Below are positions 1 to 5,784 of a stretch of 5,784 nt of DNA, piece after piece. Origin of the DNA: Acidobacteriaceae bacterium (GTDB lineage: Bacteria; Acidobacteriota; Terriglobia; Terriglobales; Acidobacteriaceae); the NCBI GenBank assembly GCA_003152795.1, contig PMBA01000229.1:7903-13686 (forward strand). Reading direction: 5' to 3'. The notes beneath the pieces are model-generated. The model was given only the letters and a program-made list of their open reading frames with translations, made no database searches and was not told the origin of the DNA. The translations under genes were made by a program, and so were the position numbers. Position 1 is the first letter of the stretch. The number at the start of each line of letters is the position of its first letter.

Positions 1-789
1 AATCTGCGGATCGGTCTTGTGGCAGTCTGGCGCGTCGTTCGGAAAGTCGACATACAAAGTCAATCCCAGGAACTTCACCGTATCGCGGAAAGTTTCACGG
101 GAGTGCGTATTGCACGTATCCTTTGGATCGTCGGCTTGAGCTGGCTCAATGGCAAAGCGAATGGTTGGTGTGTCGAGTTGCAGTAGCAGCGGGTTGAAGG
201 TGCCGGTATCGGGGGTGCCCGCCAGGGAGAATCCGTTCAGCGAGCCGACGGTATAGCGGAGCGAGACGGAAGTGGCGTAGGCCTGCTCCGTCGAGGCATC
301 GGGAGGATAGTTAGGGCCGAGGTGACTACGAAATCTTCTGGCAGGCACGTAGGCTTCGGGCTTGGGGAGACGAATCACGTATCGCCCCGATTTGTCATCG
401 AGGGCGTGTTGCAGGCTCTTGGCGTCGATCTTGGCCTGAGCGAACGCCGGATCAAGAGGCGCCGAAGAAGCGGCGCCATGGGCCGGGACAGAAAGGTCGT
501 AGGTTCCGGCCGCCAGAGTCGAGTCATTGGAGGCAGCCACGTAAAGATCGTGGTGGAGTTTGGTCTTGGGGGCGAGAGCGAGGACGCTATTGGCGTCCTT
601 CGGATCGTCAACAATGGCCCACGGGCCTTCAACAACTACAAAGACTTTTTCCATTCCCGCAGCCTTGGACTCGGCCGCGGCTGGCGCTGTTGGCGGTTGG
701 GATTGTTGACACGCGACGAGGAATGACACAGCCAGCACAGCACTGGCGAGTGCAGCCGCGATGGCGGTGGATTGTTGTTTGCTTTGCAT
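1..789 (-). CDS. Putative lipoprotein of unknown function (3' end outside window)
   Basis: An open frame of 263 codons starts at ATG (789-787) and continues without a stop to the left edge, so the C terminus is missing. The N terminus is a lipoprotein signal peptide: K4, a hydrophobic Ala/Val/Leu-rich stretch from about residue 9 to 23, then the lipobox L24-V25-A26-C27, with Cys27 the predicted lipidated residue. A Gln/Pro/Ala-rich tether follows (about 28-43). The rest, from about residue 46, is soluble and looks like a mixed beta-rich domain with no family I recognise. It holds two further cysteines, C226 (in DTCNTH) and C256 (in PDCHK), which could form a disulfide outside the cytoplasm. 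The start is supported by both the lipobox and AGGAGA 7 nt upstream. The gene begins 24 nt after the stop of the CHAT gene, so it is probably the third gene of that operon. A role as substrate, ligand or partner of the CHAT protein is inference only. Confidence 0.85.
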   Translation of the reverse strand, partial: MQSKQQSTAIAAALASAVLAVSFLVACQQSQPPTAPAAAESKAAGMEKVFVVVEGPWAIVDDPKDANSVLALAPKTKLHHDLYVAASNDSTLAAGTYDLSVPAHGAASSAPLDPAFAQAKIDAKSLQHALDDKSGRYVIRLPKPEAYVPARRFRSHLGPNYPPDASTEQAYATSVSLRYTVGSLNGFSLAGTPDTGTFNPLLLQLDTPTIRFAIEPAQADDPKDTCNTHSRETFRDTVKFLGLTLYVDFPNDAPDCHKTDPQI

Positions 790-795
790 CAGCGG

Positions 796-801
796 TCTCC
801 T
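796..801 (-). promoter_or_regulatory. Ribosome binding site of the lipoprotein gene
   Basis: The minus strand reads AGGAGA followed by CCGCTG or ACCGCTG (depending on where the core is ended) and then ATG. This is a strong Shine-Dalgarno match at normal spacing. It lies in the 24-nt gap after the CHAT stop codon, which leaves little room for a separate promoter and fits co-transcription. Confidence 0.7.
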
Positions 802-813
802 ATCGTTCGGGAT

Positions 814-3800
814 TTAAGGCCGTCCGTAGGCTGAGAAAGCCGCCCAGTAATAAGGGTGCGAAGTACTGGGGTTGGCCAGCATCCTCTGCGAGGCGAGACG
901 AACCGCCTCGGAAACCGGCCGTCCGGAAAGCGCGTTATGGTAAAAGTCCTGGACAAAACCTCGCGTCTCGGCCGAGTCCACCGCCCAGCGGCTTGCGACC
1001 ACGTGGGGGACACCGGCGCGCAGCAGAGTTCCCGTAATGCCGTTGAACCCGCTCGTACCGGCGTTGCCGGACGTCGCGGTGCTACAGGAAGAGAGCACCG
1101 CCAAACGCAGGTTTCGAAGGTTCAGGCGGCGCAAAGTATCGGTATCAAGCAGGTTCACAGTTCTGGGAGGCGCCGCACCTTTGTCGAGCAGCAACCCCGC
1201 CCGATCGGGCGTAGCCAGCGAGTGTCCGGCGAAATGAAAGATGGCGGCTGCGGGCAGGTCGTTCTTCACCAAAACAGATGTGGCTTCGCCGCCTTCAAGA
1301 AGCTGCGCGGATTTGAACTGGCTGGCAACCGCAGCTGCTTCGCGGGTTACATCCGGGAGGGGAACTAGATCTTCTGCCTGGGAGGACGCATCGCTGCCCA
1401 CCACCAGCGCCGGCAATTCCGCGGAAATCGTGCTGTCGTTGCGCAAGCGCGCTTCCGAATCCTGCCCCAGCGAGTAAACGATTGGTCCGCGCTCAATTAA
1501 GTAACGTCCTTCGGTATCGAGAAGCGCTTCAAAAGGCACTTGCGCCAGCCATCCGTCCGCCTCGATGACAAGAGTGCGTTGCGGAGCCAGCCACGGCTCC
1601 ACGGGAGCGATGAGCGCCGAATAGAGGCTGCGAGCGTCCCGGCGCAAAGCGCTCATCTCGGACTTCGGGTCCGACGCCAGATCGTGAAACCTTTCCGCCA
1701 GGGCCTGCAGGTTCTCAGGGGGGGGCTTGATCCATTGTGCATGGGTCCCGCGGTCGTCATAGACCCAAATGGCAACGCCGCCGTCCGGCAACGCGGCAAA
1801 GACGAGCACTGTCTCCTTCGCGGATAAGGCGGAAGTTGGCGCCAGCGTCGGGACCGGCGCCGACGTATCCGTCAAAGACTGAGAGGGGCGGGCGTCTGCA
1901 GCCACCCGCTCGGGCGCGCCCAGGTACCACTCAAAAGTCTCCAGCGCGTCCTGGGAACGACCCTGGGCCAGTTCCGCTTCCGCGAGAGCGAGATACGCCG
2001 GAGCTGCGTCTTTGCTCCAATTCGCACGCTCCACCTCGGACCTGAGGGTAGTAAGGCTCTGCTCCGCCAAGGCGAGCGCAGGGCGGAGGGCCTGTTCGGC
2101 TTCCGCCTCGCGGTGCCTGCCGAGTTGCAACTCGCCCAGGGTGGAATAGAAGATCTGGGCGAGATAGTTGTTCGAAAGCGGGCGAACCTGGTCCTGGATG
2201 GCGGTCAGTCGGGTGATGGCATCATCAAACCGGCCGAGATGCGATTCCAGTTGGGCGCTTCGGATCTCGGACTCCAGAGCATCGTTGCGACTGGCTCCGG
2301 TCAGCGGCGCGGCCGCGAAAAGCCGGGCGGCCTCCGCATATTGCCGTTGCGCGACCTGAGGCAGACGCGCGGCCGCGGCCGCACTCGCCATCCAACTATG
2401 CGCCATGGCGCGCTGCAGCAGTTCTTCGTCTGAATCGACAAGAGCCACGGCCTCACGCCAGGCCGCAACTTCCAGGTTGGGGCGGTTGGCAGCGTTCGCT
2501 AAATGGGCCAGCCCGTCATATAGGCTATACCCGCGCCGGCGCGGGAACTGGGCTGACCAATAGCGCTCCAGGCCCATGCTGACGGTTGCCGAAGCAGCGG
2601 AGTGATTCCCAGTAGCGAGCTTGTCATCGGCGGCGAAGAGCACGGCTCGCAGATAGAGAGCCCCATACCCGCGCTTCAGGGCCAGACCCATGGCTTGCCC
2701 TGCGGCTCTCTCATCCGTTCCGATATCGCCCATCAGAAAGGAACAGACGCCGCGCTCCAGGCCAAGCTGAATCTGCAACCAGGAATAGGAGTGTTTTTCA
2801 GACTCCGCGAGGGAGGCAGTCGCCTGTTGCCGGCACTCGTCATTATGCCGCTCGATCTGCGCTGCGAAGGTCCGCTCGAACTGGGCGCGCAGCACGCCCG
2901 CCGGGTTGCCGGAAGCGCGAAACAATTGTTCGGCAAGATGAGCCTGTTGGCGAGAGACGTCATACTCGCCGGCTTCATTGGCTTGGACGGCGCGGGAAAG
3001 AGCGCTTGCCGCTTGCGGAAAACGTGGCGCCGAGGACCCGCTTAGAAGGTCAGCCAGCCAGCGGTCGCCGTGCTGCTCGCCGGTCAGGTCCGCCAAAAAA
3101 AAAAGCGACTGCTGGGCGGCCTTATCCGCAGCTCCCTTTTCAGGATAGGCCTGGGGCAGCCAGGAGCGGACCGCGCCGGAGAGATATTCCTCGATGCGCG
3201 CGTCCACGGCGGAACGCAGGTTGTGGTTGCCCGGTGAGACCGCGATTTGCGCCGGTGACAGCAGCGGCATAGCGTGGCTGGCGTCGTGTTCGTTCAGTCG
3301 GGTGCGGACACGCTCGGCCGCGTCGCGGGCTTCGCCCACCCAGTCCGAACCAGGATCGACCTGCAGGTACCGAGTCCAGTCATCCAGTGCCTGGTGGTAG
3401 AGGAACTCATGTTCCGCGACGATTGCTCGATTAAACAGCGCCACCGAATCGTCGGGGTGCAGCCTTAAGGCCTGGCTTAGATACTCGTAAGCAGCGGCGA
3501 AATCTTCTTTCTGGTTTTCCTGCTGGGCGCGCTGGAAATAAGCGGTGGCCAGATCAGTCAGGATGGCCGGAGAATGCGGTTCCAACTCCAGGGCGCGGCG
3601 CAGAGCCTCCACCGCCGCGTCGTACTTGCCTTCCAAGACGTCCGCCTGGGCCTCCGCCTGAAGCCATGACGGATCGGAGGGATGGGATTGCAATTGGCGG
3701 GCAATCAGGGCTTCCGCTTTCAACAGCGCCGGAGGACGGCTGGTAAAGGAAGCGGCCGGTCCGCGCGACACGCGCAGGGGCGCATAAGCGGCGCCCGCAA

Positions 3801-4473
3801 ATCTGAGTTCCAGGGTGCGCTTCTGGGTGTAAGCGCGCGCCAGGAGTTTGTCGGCGGCGGCGGGCTGGTTCCGCTGAATTACCACCCAAGATCCCGCGCC
3901 AACCACGACGAGAAGAGATGCTCCCACGATTGCCAGGCGCGGAACCGCCAGCCACCAGCGCCACCAGGGTGCAGATTCCCGCTCCGGCGCCGAATGCGAC
4001 GTTCCGGCAATCTGCTGCGCCAGCCTCCGCTGCCACTCCGGGTTGGCGCATTCCAGAGTCGCGATGGCCTTGAGTTCCGCCTCGGTGATCTGCCCGTTCA
4101 GATCCGCCAATTCGCCGACCGCTCCACTCAGCAACGGACCGCAATGATCACAGCGGCTGGCATGATCGATATAGGCAAGCGTCTGCTCGGGCCCGGTCAG
4201 CCCCCCCGCAATCTCACGCCACACCGCCGCACCCGGGCAATCGTCCTGGCGCCGCCCAGAATCGGCCGGTCCGATGGTCTTCTGCCGATCCAGTTGGCGA
4301 ACCAGTTGCCGATCCATCAGCGCCAGCTCTTCAAATTGCTTACGGCAGGTCGCACAGGCGGCAAAATGAGGGTGCAAATCCGTCGCAGGTAGAGGGGATT
4401 CCGCCCGCCCCCGGGATTCCTCGAGCAGTCTCGCCAGTTTCGCGTCGTCGATATGCTCGTTGGGACTTTCCAA
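814..4473 (-). CDS. Membrane-anchored CHAT-domain protease with TPRs and N-terminal anti-sigma-like zinc motifs
   Basis: This 1219-residue protein starts at TTG (4473-4471) and ends at TAA (816-814). Domains in order are as follows. Residues 36-43 and 104-111 each carry an H-x3-C-x2-C motif, the pattern of zinc-binding anti-sigma domains. A Trp cluster (170-174) precedes one membrane segment at about 180-199. TPR-like repeats are clear at about 268-301, 303-340 and 342-374, and more degenerate helical repeats fill about 485-855, for example near 740-760, 778-803 and 826-853. A Pro/Ser/Thr-rich linker (about 858-885) leads to the CHAT domain (about 885-1219), with the typical LIAP, PFEAL and HFAGH segments. 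The CHAT family is a caspase-like cysteine peptidase family (clan CD). The likely dyad is H1084 in HFAGH and C1130 in LSSCS, and both are present. The substrate is unknown. TAG of the sigma gene lies 2 nt upstream, so the two genes are probably translationally coupled. The working inference is a regulator of that sigma factor that also carries a protease. The domain calls are firm, the regulatory role is not. Confidence 0.93.
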   Translation of the reverse strand: MESPNEHIDDAKLARLLEESRGRAESPLPATDLHPHFAACATCRKQFEELALMDRQLVRQLDRQKTIGPADSGRRQDDCPGAAVWREIAGGLTGPEQTLAYIDHASRCDHCGPLLSGAVGELADLNGQITEAELKAIATLECANPEWQRRLAQQIAGTSHSAPERESAPWWRWWLAVPRLAIVGASLLVVVGAGSWVVIQRNQPAAADKLLARAYTQKRTLELRFAGAAYAPLRVSRGPAASFTSRPPALLKAEALIARQLQSHPSDPSWLQAEAQADVLEGKYDAAVEALRRALELEPHSPAILTDLATAYFQRAQQENQKEDFAAAYEYLSQALRLHPDDSVALFNRAIVAEHEFLYHQALDDWTRYLQVDPGSDWVGEARDAAERVRTRLNEHDASHAMPLLSPAQIAVSPGNHNLRSAVDARIEEYLSGAVRSWLPQAYPEKGAADKAAQQSLFFLADLTGEQHGDRWLADLLSGSSAPRFPQAASALSRAVQANEAGEYDVSRQQAHLAEQLFRASGNPAGVLRAQFERTFAAQIERHNDECRQQATASLAESEKHSYSWLQIQLGLERGVCSFLMGDIGTDERAAGQAMGLALKRGYGALYLRAVLFAADDKLATGNHSAASATVSMGLERYWSAQFPRRRGYSLYDGLAHLANAANRPNLEVAAWREAVALVDSDEELLQRAMAHSWMASAAAAARLPQVAQRQYAEAARLFAAAPLTGASRNDALESEIRSAQLESHLGRFDDAITRLTAIQDQVRPLSNNYLAQIFYSTLGELQLGRHREAEAEQALRPALALAEQSLTTLRSEVERANWSKDAAPAYLALAEAELAQGRSQDALETFEWYLGAPERVAADARPSQSLTDTSAPVPTLAPTSALSAKETVLVFAALPDGGVAIWVYDDRGTHAQWIKPPPENLQALAERFHDLASDPKSEMSALRRDARSLYSALIAPVEPWLAPQRTLVIEADGWLAQVPFEALLDTEGRYLIERGPIVYSLGQDSEARLRNDSTISAELPALVVGSDASSQAEDLVPLPDVTREAAAVASQFKSAQLLEGGEATSVLVKNDLPAAAIFHFAGHSLATPDRAGLLLDKGAAPPRTVNLLDTDTLRRLNLRNLRLAVLSSCSTATSGNAGTSGFNGITGTLLRAGVPHVVASRWAVDSAETRGFVQDFYHNALSGRPVSEAVRLASQRMLANPSTSHPYYWAAFSAYGRP
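3095..3104 (-). repeat. T10 homopolymer within the CHAT gene (A10 on the plus strand)
   Basis: Codons 457-460 read CTT TTT TTT TTG on the coding strand, giving ten consecutive T in a GC-rich gene. It encodes Leu-Phe-Phe-Leu between the first TPR group and the second helical region. Losing one T brings TGA into frame at 3086-3084 (product 462 residues). Gaining one T leads to TGA at 3052-3050 (product 474 residues). The tract is therefore a potential slippage or phase-variation site, or a place where assembly error is likely. Confidence 0.9.
3877..3936 (-). other. Single transmembrane segment of the CHAT protein
   Basis: Residues 180-199 are uncharged and made almost only of Leu, Val, Ala, Ile and Gly with one Ser pair and one Trp. 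R179 borders it on the N side and R201 on the C side. The flanking charge is similar on both sides (three Arg and two Glu before, three basic and one Asp after), so the positive-inside rule does not settle the topology. The zinc motifs before it argue for a cytoplasmic N terminus. Confidence 0.8.
4141..4164 (-). other. Second HxxxCxxC zinc motif of the CHAT protein
   Basis: H104, C108 and C111 form H-x3-C-x2-C, followed by Gly-Pro-Leu-Leu. This is the spacing seen in zinc-binding anti-sigma domains. It lies 68 residues after the first motif. Confidence 0.7.
4345..4368 (-). other. First HxxxCxxC zinc motif of the CHAT protein
   Basis: H36, C40 and C43 form H-x3-C-x2-C, followed by a helical, charged stretch, as in zf-HC2-type anti-sigma N termini. 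In that family a further upstream His or Cys usually completes the zinc site. H34 is a nearby candidate, and H7 is the only other His before it. Confidence 0.75.
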
Positions 4474-4475
4474 GG

Positions 4476-5165
4476 CTAACTCCCTAGTCTTTTAGAACGA
4501 TTTTGCCGGTTCAAAACCTTCACTTCGCGGTGCGGGCTCGAACTCGCGATGTGACCACGGATCATGACCGCCAAACGCATGAGCACACTCTCCACACCCT
4601 CGGTAGTCAGTCCGATCCCCGGGATGGCTGCGATTTCACGGGCGGTAAGTCCTTGGCGGTGGCGAAGCAAAAAAATCGCGCGCTTTCTTTGTTGATCCTT
4701 ACCCGCCGTAACCTGTCTCAGAACCTTGTCGATCTGCTCCAGTTGAAGACGCTGGGTCACAACCTCAGAGCCGTCCGCACCCGCTATTCTTGCGGTGGCT
4801 TGCACTGACTCCAGGGTGGCCTCGGTTTGGCCCGCTCCTCGCTTTACGGCCAGCGCGGACTTGAAATGATCGTGGACCACATTCGCCGCAACCACCTTCA
4901 AGAATCCATAAATGGAATCTTCCCGCCGCGGTTCGAACGACCGCAGTAATCGGCTTTCGTTTTCGCAAAGCTTCAGGTAGGTGTCCTGGATTAGATCTTC
5001 CAGTTGCGGGGGGGAGGGCTCGCCCCAGTGGCGAGCGGTCCGCAGAACGGCGGCGGCGATCACCAGTTGAAATCGCCGCATGAACTCGACCCACGCCTTC
5101 TCGTCTTTCGAGCCAGCGCAGGCCCTTACCAAATCCGACGACGAGAGCTTCGCGTAGCGAGCCAA
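4476..5165 (-). CDS. ECF-type sigma-70 family RNA polymerase sigma factor
   Basis: The 229-residue product has only sigma regions 2 and 4, as in extracytoplasmic-function sigma factors. Region 2 spans about residues 24-103: a WVEFMRRF segment, then DLIQDTYLKL (57-66), which matches the conserved core-binding helix, then the promoter-melting part with YGFLKVVAANVV near 86-97. A variable linker (about 105-140) leads to region 4 (about 141-205), whose helix-turn-helix includes LTAREIAAIPGI and EGVESVLMRL for -35 recognition. A basic tail (212-229) follows. The start is TTG (5165-5163) with GGAG 7 nt upstream. Reading further upstream in frame finds no other start before a TAA at 5219-5217. The stop is TAG at 4478-4476, 2 nt before the next gene, which carries anti-sigma-like zinc motifs and is its likely partner. 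The exact ECF group and the target promoters are not known to me. Confidence 0.93.
   Translation of the reverse strand: MARYAKLSSSDLVRACAGSKDEKAWVEFMRRFQLVIAAAVLRTARHWGEPSPPQLEDLIQDTYLKLCENESRLLRSFEPRREDSIYGFLKVVAANVVHDHFKSALAVKRGAGQTEATLESVQATARIAGADGSEVVTQRLQLEQIDKVLRQVTAGKDQQRKRAIFLLRHRQGLTAREIAAIPGIGLTTEGVESVLMRLAVMIRGHIASSSPHREVKVLNRQNRSKRLGS
4480..4485 (-). promoter_or_regulatory. Ribosome binding site of the CHAT gene, inside the sigma gene
   Basis: The minus strand reads AGGGAG, then TTAGCC, then TTG. The Shine-Dalgarno match lies within the last codons of the sigma gene, 6 nt from the TTG. It decides the start, because the next candidate start codons lack such a motif, and it implies that ribosomes finishing sigma reinitiate on the CHAT gene. 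Confidence 0.7.
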
Positions 5166-5172
5166 GGGTCTA

Positions 5173-5176
5173 CTCC
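5173..5176 (-). promoter_or_regulatory. Ribosome binding site of the sigma gene
   Basis: GGAG on the minus strand is 7 nt before the TTG at 5165-5163. It is modest in strength, but together with the absence of any upstream in-frame start codon it supports the TTG as the start. Confidence 0.5.
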
Positions 5177-5187
5177 AACTTGAGCGG

Positions 5188-5193
5188 ATTCTA
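5188..5193 (-). promoter_or_regulatory. Weak -10-like element upstream of the sigma gene
   Basis: TAGAAT on the minus strand matches the housekeeping TATAAT at five of six positions and would place the transcript start near 5181, just ahead of the Shine-Dalgarno. The best -35-like word, TTAACA (5220-5215), is 21 nt away, which is too far for a standard promoter. If the operon is driven by its own sigma factor, a housekeeping consensus would not be expected. This is a tentative call. Confidence 0.2.
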
Positions 5194-5241
5194 CAACAGT
5201 ATTGCCGCTGGCATTGTTAAAAGATGGGCGGGTTTGCGGGG

Positions 5242-5277
5242 GGCGTCGAGGGGTGTTTCCCGGCCGAAACCCTCGCC
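5242..5277 (-). terminator. Imperfect hairpin after hemB, possible terminator without U-tract
   Basis: It starts 24 nt past the hemB stop codon. Two 5-bp stems stack: 5255-5259 with 5266-5270 (GTTTC/GAAAC), and 5247-5251 with 5271-5275 (CGAGG/CCTCG). They are separated by a 3-nt bulge (5252-5254) and closed by a 6-nt loop, and GG/CC at the ends (5242-5243 with 5276-5277) may extend the stem. No run of U follows directly on the minus strand. The nearest TTTT is near 5220, so a canonical intrinsic terminator is not supported. Confidence 0.35.
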
Positions 5278-5301
5278 AAATCAGCCTTTCCGAGCTGGGC
5301 G

Positions 5302-5784
<483 letters not shown>

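Noticed and set aside
1718..1725. G8 run (Pro-Pro-Pro codons) and the C7 run at 4201-4207 as slippage sites
   Set aside because: Such runs arise easily from Pro and Gly codons in GC-rich DNA. They are far less surprising than the T10 tract, and I see no reason to call them functional.
2362..2386. GCGGCCGCGGCCGC-like repeat as a regulatory or recombination site
   Set aside because: It is explained by a run of Ala codons in a helical part of the CHAT protein.
3554..4144. A 196-codon frame on the minus strand overlapping the CHAT gene in another frame
   Set aside because: It overlaps the well-supported zinc motif, membrane and TPR coding of the CHAT protein and is itself Gly/Arg-rich with no recognisable motif.
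3682..4392. A 236-codon open frame on the plus strand, antisense to the CHAT gene
   Set aside because: It lies wholly opposite the zinc/TPR coding region, has an Arg/Gly/Pro-rich composition typical of a GC-rich shadow frame, and shows no domain. The other plus-strand frames between 322 and 5646 were dropped for the same reason.
5191..5214. A 7-codon ATG reading frame ahead of the sigma gene, as a leader peptide
   Set aside because: There is no Shine-Dalgarno before the ATG, no regulatory codon run, and no attenuator-like hairpin pair after it.

Overview
The window is GC-rich DNA in which everything supportable lies on the minus strand, so the reading order is from high to low coordinates: the 3' half of hemB (5784-5302), a 136-nt intergenic region, an ECF-type sigma factor (5165-4476), a 1219-residue membrane protein joining anti-sigma-like zinc motifs, TPR repeats and a CHAT protease domain (4473-814), and the 5' part of a lipoprotein gene that runs off the left edge (789-1). 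Almost every base is coding. The only non-coding stretches are 5166-5301, 4474-4475 and 790-813. No tRNA, rRNA, CRISPR array, insertion sequence or phage gene was seen.

The organism is most likely an Acidobacteriota (Solibacteres/Bryobacterales-like) or another soil-type, GC-rich, Gram-negative phylum. The reasons are the GC-rich codon use, the lipobox signal peptide, and a sigma factor next to a very large TPR-CHAT protein, a pairing I recall from such genomes. This is inference from style and not a database match.

The sigma, CHAT and lipoprotein genes look like one operon. The sigma stop and the CHAT start are separated by 2 nt, and the Shine-Dalgarno sequence of the CHAT gene lies inside the sigma gene. 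The lipoprotein follows the CHAT stop after 24 nt, with its own AGGAGA. Both sigma and CHAT genes start with TTG. hemB is a housekeeping heme-synthesis gene, separated by a region containing an imperfect hairpin, and probably belongs to a different transcription unit.

The system of interest is the sigma/CHAT/lipoprotein set. The CHAT protein carries two HxxxCxxC zinc motifs of the anti-sigma kind at its N terminus, one membrane segment, a long TPR-like region, and a C-terminal CHAT domain with an apparently intact His/Cys dyad (H1084, C1130). If the N terminus is cytoplasmic, where the sigma factor is, the TPR and protease parts lie outside the cytoplasm in the same compartment as the lipoprotein. 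That would be a transmembrane regulator with a caspase-like protease as its outer sensor or effector arm. A T10 homopolymer in the middle of the gene is a possible slippage site: a shift by one base in either direction yields a protein of 462 or 474 residues lacking the CHAT domain.
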